A stretch of 64,000 nucleotides of DNA, from positions 91,512-155,511 of the forward strand of contig BMTH01000016.1 in assembly GCA_014649575.1 (NCBI GenBank), written 5' to 3'. The position numbers were made by a program, and so were the translations under genes. The stretch comes from Streptomyces griseoincarnatus (lineage in GTDB: Bacteria > Actinomycetota > Actinomycetes > Streptomycetales > Streptomycetaceae). The notes beneath the pieces were generated by a model that was not told where the DNA came from, did not search any database, and worked only from the letters and a program-made list of their open reading frames with translations. The stretch's first letter is position 1. Each line of letters starts with the position of its first letter. Positions 34,649-42,365 of this stretch are shown here, piece after piece.

Positions 34649-35329
34649 ATGAAGCTTCTGTCTGTGAACCTGGGCCGCCCGAAGTCCGTCCCCTACACGG
34701 GCCAGCGCGACGGCCTGACCGGCATCGACAAGCGTCCGGTGGACGGGCCGGTGCGGGTGTCGGCGCCCGGCCCGAAGGGCGTCGGCGGAAGCGGTCTGGC
34801 CGGGGACGCGGTGTGCGAGACGCGGCACCACGGCGGGGACGACCAGGCGGTGTACGCGGTGGCCCGCGAGGACCTCGACGAGTGGGAGCGCACGCTGGGG
34901 CGCACGCTGCTCGACGGCTCGTTCGGCGAGAACCTCACCACCGAGGGGGTCGACGTGTCCGGCGCGCTGATCGGCGAGCGCTGGGCCGTGGGACCCGAGG
35001 CGGTCCTGGAGGTCACCTCCGGGCGTGTCCCGTGCCGCACCTTCCAGGGCCATCTGGGTGAGAAGGGCTGGGTGAAGCGGTTCACGGAGCGGGCCGCGCC
35101 GGGGGCCTACCTGCGGGTGATCACGTCCGGCGAGGTGCGCGCGGGGGACGCCGTACGCATCGTCCACCGCCCGGACCACGACGTGACGGTGGCCCTCCAG
35201 TTCCGGGCGGTGACGACGGATCGCGAGCTGCTCCCCCGGCTGCTGGCGGCGGGGGACGCGCTGCACCCGGAGGCGCTGCGCCGGGCGCGGGAGCATGTGG
35301 AGAAGTCAGGGGCGACGGTGGAGGTCTGA
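34649..35329 (+). CDS. MOSC domain-containing protein
   Basis: 226 residues. MOSC domain proteins are related to the C-terminal domain of molybdenum cofactor sulphurase and usually transfer sulphur or act in N-hydroxy reduction (YiiM/YuaD branch). Visible family features are RHHGGDDQAVYAVAREDLDEWE (59-80), FGENLTTEGVD (92-102) and the conserved Cys129 in GRVPCRTF. The ATG at 34649 is used; a GTG nine bases upstream is possible. It is probably controlled by the divergent LysR gene. Confidence 0.9.
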   Translation: MKLLSVNLGRPKSVPYTGQRDGLTGIDKRPVDGPVRVSAPGPKGVGGSGLAGDAVCETRHHGGDDQAVYAVAREDLDEWERTLGRTLLDGSFGENLTTEGVDVSGALIGERWAVGPEAVLEVTSGRVPCRTFQGHLGEKGWVKRFTERAAPGAYLRVITSGEVRAGDAVRIVHRPDHDVTVALQFRAVTTDRELLPRLLAAGDALHPEALRRAREHVEKSGATVEV

Positions 35330-35415
35330 CCGCACGTCGGGGCGTGTCCTGGAGGACCCGTGCCCGCACGGCCCGCAGAGCGGACGCCCGCCCTCCGGGT
35401 CACTACTCTTGGGCC

Positions 35416-36189
35416 ATGACAACGGCTCTGATTACGGGATCGACGGCGGGGATCGGTGCCGCGTTCGCGCGGCGGCTGGCGGCCGACGGCCACGACCTGG
35501 TGCTCGTGGCCCGGGACACCGCACGCCTGCGGGAACAGGCGACCGAGCTGCACGACCGCCACGGCATCGAGGCGGAGGTGCTCACCGCCGACCTGGCCGA
35601 GGACAAGGGCATCGAGGCGGTGGAGCGCAGGCTCGCCGACCGCCGCAACCCCGTCGACCTGTTGGTCAACAACGCCGGGTTCGGGCACAAGGGCCGCTAC
35701 CTCGAGGTCCCCATGTCCGACGAGCTGACGATGCTCAAGGTCCACTGCGAGGCCGTGCTGCGGCTGACGTCTGCGGCGGTGGAGGCCATGCGGGAGCGCG
35801 GACGCGGCGGGGTCGTGAACGTCGCCTCGACCGCGGCGTTCGTGCCGCGCGGGACGTACGGCGCGTCCAAGGCATGGGTCGTGCAGTTCACGCAGGGCGC
35901 GGCGCAGGACCTGGCCGGTCACGGCGTACGCCTGATGGCGCTGTGTCCCGGCTTCGTGCGCACCGAGTTCCACCAGCGGGCCGGCATGGGCACGGACAAC
36001 ATCCCGCGGTGGATGTGGCTGGACGCGGACAAGGTCGCCGCGACGGCACTGGCGGACCTGGCCCGGGGCAAGTCGCTGTCCGTTCCGGACCCGCGCTACA
36101 AGGTGCTGATGGGCGCGTCGAAGCTGGTCCCGCGGAACCTGCTGGGCGGCATCTCCTCCAGGACCGGCCGCAAGTACGGGCCCCGCTGA
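35416..36189 (+). CDS. Short-chain dehydrogenase/reductase
   Basis: 257 residues, classical SDR. Cofactor motif TGSTAGIGAAFARRLA (8-23), NNAG motif (LLVNNAGFGHKGR), and an active site with YGASKAWV carrying Tyr-x-x-x-Lys, preceded by the Ser-containing NVASTAAFVP. ARDT after the second strand suggests NADP preference. TACTCT at 35404-35409 lies six bases upstream of the ATG, predicting a leaderless transcript. The substrate is unknown; the MOSC and SnoaL-like genes are on the same strand. Confidence 0.9.
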   Translation: MTTALITGSTAGIGAAFARRLAADGHDLVLVARDTARLREQATELHDRHGIEAEVLTADLAEDKGIEAVERRLADRRNPVDLLVNNAGFGHKGRYLEVPMSDELTMLKVHCEAVLRLTSAAVEAMRERGRGGVVNVASTAAFVPRGTYGASKAWVVQFTQGAAQDLAGHGVRLMALCPGFVRTEFHQRAGMGTDNIPRWMWLDADKVAATALADLARGKSLSVPDPRYKVLMGASKLVPRNLLGGISSRTGRKYGPR

Positions 36190-36294
36190 CGGCTCCGCGG
36201 GCGCGCCGGGACGCGGGCCGCGCCCCGGAGGAGAATGGGGCAGGACAGGACCCGCAGCGCGCCGGCCCGGACCCGGGTGGCCGGAGGTGACGTC

Positions 36295-37002
36295 ATGACC
36301 TTCGTACAGCTCATCGACTGCAGGACCAGCCGGTTCGAGGAACTCGACCGGCTCATGAACCAGTGGGTGGAGCAGACCAGGGGGAGGCGGACGGCGACGC
36401 ACGCGGTGGTCGGCAAGGACCGCGGCGACACGTCGCACCTGGTGGAGATCGTGGAGTTCCCCTCGTACGAGGAGGCGATGCGGAATTCGAAGCTGCCGGA
36501 GACCGACCGGATCCTCCGGGAGATGAGCGCCCTGTGCGAGGGGACGCCGACCTTCACCGACCTCGACGTGGTGCGCGACGCACGGCTGAACGCGGACACG
36601 GCCCGCCGCTTCTTCGAGATCGTGACCGCCTCGCACGACCTGTCCCCGCTGACGGGGCTGGTCGAGGAGGACTACCGGGACCACGACCCGGCGAACGAGC
36701 AGGACGTCGTCGGCCTGAAGGACCTGCGCCGCGAGCTGGACGCGTGGCGCGCCGGCTTCGACTTCACGTTCCGCGCCGAGGACCGCATGGCCCAGGGCGA
36801 CCGGGTCTGCACCCGCTGGAGCTGGGAGGGCATCCACAAGGGCGACTTCCTCGGCATCCCGGCCACGGGCCGGCGGGCCACCATGACCGGCATGACCGTC
36901 TTCCGCTTCAGCACCTCCGGCAGGGTCGCGGAGGGCTGGTGGCAGTACGACCGGCTGGGACTGCTGCGGCAGCTGGGGGCGGTGGAGCCGCCGGAGCTGT
37001 GA
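36295..37002 (+). CDS. SnoaL-like protein with N-terminal ferredoxin-like domain
   Basis: 235 residues. The N-terminal 90 residues (MTFVQLIDCRTSRFEELDRLMNQW) resemble a dimeric alpha/beta-barrel (ABM-like) domain. The C-terminal 130 are SnoaL/polyketide cyclase-like ester cyclase (LVEEDYRDHDPANEQ, FTFRAEDRMAQGDRVCTRWSWEGIHKGDFLGIPATGR, VAEGWWQYDRLGLLRQLG). The GGAGG ten bases before the ATG at 36295 fixes the start. No polyketide pathway is nearby, so it is likely a stand-alone NTF2-fold protein of unknown role. Confidence 0.85.
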   Translation: MTFVQLIDCRTSRFEELDRLMNQWVEQTRGRRTATHAVVGKDRGDTSHLVEIVEFPSYEEAMRNSKLPETDRILREMSALCEGTPTFTDLDVVRDARLNADTARRFFEIVTASHDLSPLTGLVEEDYRDHDPANEQDVVGLKDLRRELDAWRAGFDFTFRAEDRMAQGDRVCTRWSWEGIHKGDFLGIPATGRRATMTGMTVFRFSTSGRVAEGWWQYDRLGLLRQLGAVEPPEL

Positions 37003-37448
37003 CGTCGGTCGGCGATCGCCTCTGACGCAGGCGTCGGTGTCCTGGCGTGCGACCAGGATCTGCTCCTGTTGTCAGGGGAGGATCACGACAGCAGTCGGTA
37101 CGGACCCTCCCTCCGCTGTCCACGGAGGTGCTCGGTGCCCGCTGCTCCCGAACCGCGAGCAAGCCGCGGAGGCCGCGACCCTGGAGACCCCGCTGGCAGC
37201 GGCCGGTCTGTCTCCGCGTGCCGTGTCGGTCGCTGCTGCGGACTTCTGCGGCACGACGTGAGCCTCGCAAGCTACGAAATCCTTGAGGATTCGCCCCAGC
37301 AGATCCAGATCTGATTCATATCGAAAATACCTCGAACGGGAATCGGCCATTCCTGGATCTGGAATCCGCCGTACGGGAACGACGTGTGCGCATTCGATCT
37401 CCTGACATACAGGCTGAGGCCGCCCAGTCAGCTCATGCAGGGGGATTC
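37003..37448. other. Intergenic region with possible coding remnant
   Basis: 446 bases. Between about 37140 and 37261 one frame has high GC3 and ends in AAADFCGTT and a stop, but it has no credible start and no recognised family, so it may be a decayed gene end. The following 180 bases (37265-37448) are A+T-rich for the genome and should hold the amidase promoter. Confidence 0.35.
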
Positions 37449-38636
37449 ATGCGTACCACGGGGCACAGACGTGTCACCGCCGCAGTCGCGACCACGGCGG
37501 CGGCGACGCTCACGCTCATCGGCACACCGGCCCACTCTCAGACGCCTTCGCCGACGGCGGCGTCGTCGGCGAGCGCCGACACGTCCGAACTCACCCAGCT
37601 CGCCGAGGGCTACCTTCAACAGCGGGCCAACCTGCTGACGACGGCCCGACCTGCGGTGAAGACCGCTCGCGGGCAGCTCCAGGCGACCCGTTCCATGTCG
37701 GCGCAGGTGCAGGGCGAGTTCGCCGCCCTGGCGGAGAAGGGGCAACGGTACCAAGAGGTCGACGGCGGCTACACCAAGGCCGAGGTTGACGTGACGGTCA
37801 CCGATGTGACCGTGACCGGCCAGTCGGCAACGCTCCAACTCACCGAGCACACCCGCCTGTACCTCCCGTTCACGCCCCAGGAGATCGCGGAAGGCGCGCC
37901 GGAGTACGAGGAGTTGTCACTCCCCCACACGGTGCGTTTCGCCCAGGGCCCCGACGGGGCCTGGCTGCTGTCGTCCGACGAGGCCGACGCGGAGGGCGGG
38001 CCGACCGCGACGACCCAGGTGGCCGACGTGGACGTCGAGCCCGCCGCCGACGACGGGGGCGGCACGCCGGACGAGGTCGAAGGGAGCAAGGACGCCGGGA
38101 CCGACGTCGCACCGCTGCCCGACAGCAGCGTCGAGTACGTGAAACCCGCGGTCTCGGCGAACTACAACTACGGAAAGATGGTGTCCTACGCCAACAAGTA
38201 CTGGAACAACCACAACGACGCCTACCGCACGTACGGCAACGACTGCACCAACTTCATCTCCCAGGCGATGCTGGCCGGCGGGTGGAAGCCCAAGGGCGGC
38301 GCGATCATCCAGCGGAAGAGCAACAAGTACTGGTTCTACGGGCCGACGAAGTTCACCACCAGCTATACCTGGGCCGGGGCCGAGAACTGGTACTGGTTCG
38401 CGAAGAAGCACTCGAAGCGAACCAAGATCCTCGGCAACGTGTGGAAGCTGGCCTCGGCCGACGTCCTCCAGGCGGACTTCAACCGCAACAACAACATCGA
38501 TCACACCGTGATCGTCACGAAGAAGTACCGCGGTACGCCGTACCTGACCTACCACACCAGCGACACGCACAACAAAAGCCTGAAGAAGATCCTCTCCGAC
38601 TACCCGCGCGCCTGGTGGTACGCACACCGCACCTGA
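37449..38636 (+). CDS. Secreted amidase-domain protein (Amidase_6 type)
   Basis: 395 residues. A signal peptide (MRTTGHRRVTAAVATTAAAT, cleavage near PAHSQ at 31) indicates export. The middle is a low-complexity and beta-rich region with an acidic linker (about 180-225). The C-terminal 165 residues form the putative amidase domain: YANKYWNNHNDAYRTYGND, then Cys266 in NDCTNFISQAMLAGGW, and the likely catalytic His in IDHTVIV. This cysteine-peptidase-like fold is seen in secreted lantibiotic-like or wall-targeting amidases. A GGGGGA site precedes the ATG. It is followed 36 bases on by a lipoprotein gene. Confidence 0.85.
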   Translation: MRTTGHRRVTAAVATTAAATLTLIGTPAHSQTPSPTAASSASADTSELTQLAEGYLQQRANLLTTARPAVKTARGQLQATRSMSAQVQGEFAALAEKGQRYQEVDGGYTKAEVDVTVTDVTVTGQSATLQLTEHTRLYLPFTPQEIAEGAPEYEELSLPHTVRFAQGPDGAWLLSSDEADAEGGPTATTQVADVDVEPAADDGGGTPDEVEGSKDAGTDVAPLPDSSVEYVKPAVSANYNYGKMVSYANKYWNNHNDAYRTYGNDCTNFISQAMLAGGWKPKGGAIIQRKSNKYWFYGPTKFTTSYTWAGAENWYWFAKKHSKRTKILGNVWKLASADVLQADFNRNNNIDHTVIVTKKYRGTPYLTYHTSDTHNKSLKKILSDYPRAWWYAHRT

Positions 38637-38672
38637 CAGGCACTCGTTCTCTCACAGAAACAGGAGTGTGCT

Positions 38673-39149
38673 GTGCAACGTCGACGCCTCTTGGCCGTGG
38701 CGGCTGCGCTGGTCGTCGCATCCGGCTGCTCGTCCCGGAGCAATGAAGCCCAGCCCTCGGTCTCGGCGCCCTCGCCCTCGGCCTCGGAGGCCTCCGACGG
38801 TGCCCGTGAAGCCGTCGAGGCCTATGTGCGGGCCCTCAACTCCCGCAGCGCCACCGAGTTGATCTCGGTCGGGGGTGTCGAGGACGAGGAATGGTCCCGG
38901 CAGGAGGCCGAGCGGATCCTCGCCGACCGGGGCGGACGCGGTTGGAAGATCAAGGATGTGAGGATCCAGCACGACATGGGTCCGGACGTCGGCTCGGCCC
39001 GCCTCCTCGCCGAGGACAGGGCGGGCAAGTCACTGTGGGACACCTTCACCGTCACGCGAGAGAAGGGCACCTGGCATCTGACGGTTTTCACCGGCCAACC
39101 GGCCGAGCCGGGCAAGGAGTCGGCCGCGACCGACGTGCCGCGTTCCTGA
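38673..39149 (+). CDS. Small secreted lipoprotein
   Basis: 158 residues from a GTG. The lipoprotein signal is MQRRRLLAVAAALVVASGC with lipobox ASGC and the lipidated Cys at 19; a Ser/Pro-rich linker follows, then an NTF2-like compact domain (VEAYVRALNSRSATELISVG, WKIKDVRIQ, WHLTVFTGQP). It is likely co-transcribed with the upstream secreted amidase (36-base gap) and may act as its membrane-tethered partner. No known family is assigned. Confidence 0.8.
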   Translation: MQRRRLLAVAAALVVASGCSSRSNEAQPSVSAPSPSASEASDGAREAVEAYVRALNSRSATELISVGGVEDEEWSRQEAERILADRGGRGWKIKDVRIQHDMGPDVGSARLLAEDRAGKSLWDTFTVTREKGTWHLTVFTGQPAEPGKESAATDVPRS

Positions 39150-39170
39150 CCACCACTGTCGTGGTGGCCC
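39150..39170 (+). terminator. Terminator after lipoprotein gene
   Basis: CCACCAC-TGTC-GTGGTGG begins at the base after the stop codon of the lipoprotein gene. Confidence 0.7.
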
Positions 39171-39300
39171 GGCCCCCAGCGGTTTAGCCCGCGTCACCAC
39201 GTCACGGGACACCGCGAGCCAGAGGGCTGGGGCTGTCCGCCACCGGGAGGAACCGGGCTCGGCGGCCCGCATTCCCGAGCCACATACCGTCGCTCAGCGG

Positions 39301-40254
39301 CCGGCCCCGGATTTCCTGGCGGCCTCCATCTTCCTCGCCAGTTTGGACCTCCAGGCGCAGGCGCGGCTCCTGGAGGACGACCTGCGGGAGCAGACCGAGG
39401 CCGAGCCGGAGTTCCGGGACGCGCTGCGGGCGGAGTACGGGAAGGCCGTCGCGGCGGAGCGTACGGCCGCCATGTACGAGACGTGGCGGGACGCGCGGGT
39501 CGTGCAGATCGCCGCCGCGTGGATGCTGGCGTGTGTCCTCGACGGCGTCGGAAACGGAGAAGTCCATGGCCCGCGCCACGGTTCGTGCGGTTCAGCGAGG
39601 ACAACGGGCTGATCCCAGACGCGTGGCTGTCCGGCCCCGGCGACCGGCTGGCGGAGGCGCAGGACCGGCACGACGACTTCTTCCGGCGGAACCCAACGCC
39701 TCGCCGCCCTCCGCTACAAGGACTCCGGGCTGCGCAAGCGGGCGCAGTGGGAGCGGGTCTGGGAGCAGCAGCGGGAGGAGGACCGGACCGGCAAGCGGCT
39801 CGACATCAAGGTGCCGCCGAAGTACACGAGCGCGGACTTCCTCAAGCACTCCTACTGGTCGAACCGCGGCAAGCTCGACGTGCCCAAGGAGCGGTTCATC
39901 TCCTACCCCGGCGCCTCCCCCGAGGCCGACGGCTCCCTGCTGCTCGGCTGGGCCGGCTGGAACCACCGCGACCAGGCCGACGCCCTCGTCGGACTGATCC
40001 GCAGCCGTGTCGAGACCGGCGGCTGGACCAAGGACGACCCCCGCTTCGTGCCGCTCCTCGCCGGCCTGCGCGAGGTGCTGCCCTGGGTGCACCAGTGGTA
40101 CGGCGAGTACGACGAGGAGTGGGAGGGCAACCCCGCCGAGGAGTCCCAGGCCGCCCTCGACACCGGCCGTGCCGAGCGTGAGCTGTCCGAGGCGGATCTC
40201 GTCAACTGGCGTCCCGAGAAGAAGACGCGCGGGCGGCCGAAGAAGAGTGAGTGA
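39301..40254 (+). pseudogene. pglX: Decayed BREX type 2 methyltransferase pglX (N- and C-terminal remnants)
   Basis: Three segments in changing frames reconstruct the two ends of PglX, normally about 1,200 residues. 39301-39540 encodes LDLQAQARLLEDDLREQ and AWRDARV-type N-terminus. A 41-base insertion then shifts the frame; 39582-39696 encodes FVRFSEDNGLIPDAWLSGPG. At about 39697 the sequence jumps to the extreme C-terminus (LRKRAQWERVWEQQREEDRTG, then KLDVPKERFISYPGASP, ending RGRPKKSE at 40254). About 900 residues, including the SAM-binding and NPPY methyltransferase core, are missing. The C-terminal 147-codon frame (from 39811) may still be open but cannot methylate DNA. No other pgl/brx gene is nearby. 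Confidence 0.85.
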
Positions 40255-40282
40255 ACAGAGCAGTGCCCTTCGGGCATGAGTA

Positions 40283-40320
40283 AGGGGGGTGGGGCGCACA
40301 AGAGGCTCCCCACTCCCCCT
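40283..40320. terminator. Bidirectional terminator
   Basis: AGGGGGGTGGGG and CCCCACTCCCCCT pair with one bulge around a 13-base loop, between the convergent pglX remnant and DUF397 gene. Confidence 0.65.
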
Positions 40321-40328
40321 CGTTCGTC

Positions 40329-40535
40329 TCAGGCGCCTGCGGCCATCCGCACGAACGCCGTCCACTGGGCGGACGGCACATTGAGGATCGCCGTGTCCGG
40401 GCACTTGGAGTCGCGGATCAGTACGGCCGTACCGGCGTCCGCGACCTCGACGCAATCACCGCCGTTGCCCGCGCTGTAGCTGCTCTTGAACCAGCGCAGT
40501 TCGCCAGCGGCAGGCGCGGGGCTGCCTGTCTTCAT
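40329..40535 (-). CDS. DUF397 domain-containing protein
   Basis: 68 residues with the complete DUF397 signature: LRWFKSSYSAGNGGDCVEVAD, AVLIRDSKCPDTAIL, and WTAFV. These short Streptomyces proteins are nearly always encoded immediately downstream of an XRE/DUF5753 regulator and act as its partner, in some cases as a toxin-antitoxin-like pair (BldB/AbaA-type loci). The start overlaps the stop of that regulator by four bases (ATGA), indicating translational coupling. Confidence 0.92.
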   Translation of the reverse strand: MKTGSPAPAAGELRWFKSSYSAGNGGDCVEVADAGTAVLIRDSKCPDTAILNVPSAQWTAFVRMAAGA

Positions 40536-41383
40536 AGCTCTCCCAACAGCTTCTGGATGAAGGCCAGCGATTCCCTGGGAGTCAACGCCTGTGCCGCGAG
40601 GACTCTGTACGTTGCCTCCAACGGGCTGACCTTCTTCGGGTCCGAGTACAGGGCACTTGTGTCCTGCACCTCCATGTAAGCCATCCTGCGCTGACCGGCG
40701 AGATGGATCAATGTGAAGGGGCCCGCCAGTCCTGCGTGCTCGGCGCGCCGCGTCGGCATGACCTGCAACTCGACGTTGCGCTCGTGCCCGTAGAGCAGCA
40801 GTTGTTCCAGTTGGCCCCGCAGCACCTCCGGACCTCCGAGAGGTCGCTGCAGGACGTGTTCCTCAATGACGAAGCTCAGCAACGGAGCAGGCCGACGGGC
40901 GAAAAGCTTCCGGCGTTCCATCCGTGCCGTCACGCCCTGCTCGATCGTCTCCTCGTCCAACAGCGGACGCCACATGCGGAAAACCGCGCGTGCGTACTCC
41001 TCCGTCTGCAAGATCCCCTTGACCACATGGTCGGAGTAGGCGTGCAGCTCGACCGCCTGTCCCTCCAGCTCCGCATACCGCCGGAAGAACCCCGGATACC
41101 GAGCCTTAGCCACCTCCCCCTTCATCGCCACCAACACCCCCCGCCCGCCCACCTCCCGGTCCACCGCGTCCACCAGCTCCGGCCGGGGAATCCGCCGCCC
41201 CTGCTCCACCGCCGCGATCTGCGCCTCGCCGTACCCGACCCGCTCGCCCAACTGCGCCTGCGTCAGCCCTGCGGCCTCCCGCAGCAGCTTCATCTGGCGG
41301 CCGAAGCAGCGCAGGAACTCCCCGTTGGAGTCGGCGCCCGCGCCGCCCTCCACGCCCGCACCCGAGTCCGCTCCCGACTCCAT
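40532..41383 (-). CDS. XRE-family regulator with DUF5753 domain
   Basis: 283 residues. N-terminal Cro/C1 helix-turn-helix (MKLLREAAGLTQAQLGERVGYGEAQIAAVEQGRRIP, about 31-66), followed by the long DUF5753 domain (GFFRRYAELEGQAVELHAYSDHVVKGILQTEEYARAVF). The latter usually senses an unknown ligand or the DUF397 partner. I chose the ATG at 41383, with GAGGGGG upstream, over a GTG at 41413. It forms a two-gene unit with DUF397 and diverges from the unknown gene at 41547. Confidence 0.92.
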   Translation of the reverse strand: MESGADSGAGVEGGAGADSNGEFLRCFGRQMKLLREAAGLTQAQLGERVGYGEAQIAAVEQGRRIPRPELVDAVDREVGGRGVLVAMKGEVAKARYPGFFRRYAELEGQAVELHAYSDHVVKGILQTEEYARAVFRMWRPLLDEETIEQGVTARMERRKLFARRPAPLLSFVIEEHVLQRPLGGPEVLRGQLEQLLLYGHERNVELQVMPTRRAEHAGLAGPFTLIHLAGQRRMAYMEVQDTSALYSDPKKVSPLEATYRVLAAQALTPRESLAFIQKLLGEL

Positions 41384-41546
41384 CGCACCCGCCCCCTCAG
41401 CACATCCGCCCACCGGTCACCCGTGCTCGCACCGTAGGACGGACGCACTTCAACCATCCCCGACATCGGACAAGTTCCGGCTTACGGGTGAACCACCGGC
41501 CTACCATTCCGGCAGGAACCGGCACCGGAATCCCGAAGGGGTGCTC

Positions 41547-42008
41547 GTGGCGCAACTTGTCCGGCAGCAGCGTGTGAACGCGGATGTGGGGTACCACTCC
41601 TTCGCGCTTCAGGAGTCCGATGACGGTGAACTGCCGATGCCGTTCCCGGACGACTACGAGTCCGGCGTGTTCCTGAACGGGTTTCCCGGGCGCCTCGATT
41701 TCTACAGCGGTGGCCACACCCATACCGCCACGCTGATCGTGGAGGTGTGGGACGGGCCGCCTCCCGAGCAGGACCCCTCGGCCTGGGACGAACAGGGCGA
41801 GGCCGAGTTCGAGTCGACCAGCGGAGAGGTGGCAGTCTGGTCGGGGAGCGTGGGACGTACCGAGACCTTCGCGCTGGGCTCTCAGGGTTCATGGCACGTG
41901 CGGGCACACTGCGTCGGCCGTGCCGAGGCCGCCGCCCTGTCGGAGGGTGAGGGCACGGGGCACGACGTGGAGAGGTATCTCGTGCAGTTCTGGCCTGCCA
42001 AGCCGTGA
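41547..42008 (+). CDS. Protein of unknown function
   Basis: 153 residues from a GTG with AAGGGG five bases upstream (VAQLVRQQRVNADVGYHS); the open frame extends further 5' without a site. It is soluble, acidic and beta-rich (FPGRLDFYSGGHTHTATLIVEVWDG, SGEVAVWSGSVGRTETFAL, SWHVRAHCVGRAEA), with no membrane segment or catalytic motif. Similar short proteins occur beside XRE/DUF397 pairs in Streptomyces, but I do not recognise a named family. It is divergent from the XRE regulator. Confidence 0.65.
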   Translation: MAQLVRQQRVNADVGYHSFALQESDDGELPMPFPDDYESGVFLNGFPGRLDFYSGGHTHTATLIVEVWDGPPPEQDPSAWDEQGEAEFESTSGEVAVWSGSVGRTETFALGSQGSWHVRAHCVGRAEAAALSEGEGTGHDVERYLVQFWPAKP

Positions 42009-42019
42009 CCGCGGCACGG

Positions 42020-42050
42020 ACCGGGCGGGCCGGACGCCGTCCCGCCCGTC
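42020..42050. terminator. Bidirectional terminator
   Basis: CGGGCGGG (42022-42029) and CCCGCCCG (42041-42048) form an 8-bp stem, extended by flanking GAC/GTC, between convergent genes ending at 42008 and 42066. Confidence 0.65.
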
Positions 42051-42065
42051 CGCCAGCCGTCGGGG

Positions 42066-42365
42066 TCAGGAACGGATCTTCACGAGGAACCCGTCGTCCA
42101 TCCCGTCGATGATGCGGTTCTTCGCGTAGAAGCTGCGCAGGATGTTGCCGCCCGCAAGGTTCTCAGCCGCGGGGATCGGCTTCACGGAGAAGTTGAACTT
42201 CTTCGCTTCCGAGTCGTGGTCCGCCTCCGCGGCACCCTCGTATGTGGTGGCGAAGGGGTACTCGTCGCACTCGAGCTTGCCGCCCTGGGTGTAATTGGCG
42301 CCCCAGTAGCGCTTGCACTGCTTGACCGCCGCCTTGCGGTTGTCGTCCTTGCGGGTCTTGTTCAC
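42066..42365 (-). CDS. NucA/NucB-type nuclease domain, frameshifted C-terminal fragment
   Basis: 99 codons carrying the end of a NucA/NucB deoxyribonuclease domain: KLECDEYPFATTYEGA, the SVKPIP strand and ENLAGGNILRSFYAKNRIIDGDD-type segment that includes the catalytic Asp/Glu and Asn residues of the family. It has no signal peptide, and its first codon (GTG) overlaps the upstream stop by four bases in a different frame. In intact homologues this region is continuous with the secreted N-terminal part, so a one-base-type frameshift split the gene. See the finding for how to decide between decay and coupled translation. Confidence 0.65.
   Translation of the reverse strand: MNKTRKDDNRKAAVKQCKRYWGANYTQGGKLECDEYPFATTYEGAAEADHDSEAKKFNFSVKPIPAAENLAGGNILRSFYAKNRIIDGMDDGFLVKIRS

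Noticed and set aside
37070..37092. TTGTCAG followed by GGGGAGGATCACG as a third damage-type promoter
   Set aside because: The -10 position (CGACAG) lacks the required final T and no gene follows at a suitable distance.
37037..37261. 75-codon frame with CSCC and ADFCGTT
   Set aside because: Mixed codon bias, no ribosome-binding site and no family; listed only as a possible remnant in the intergenic entry.
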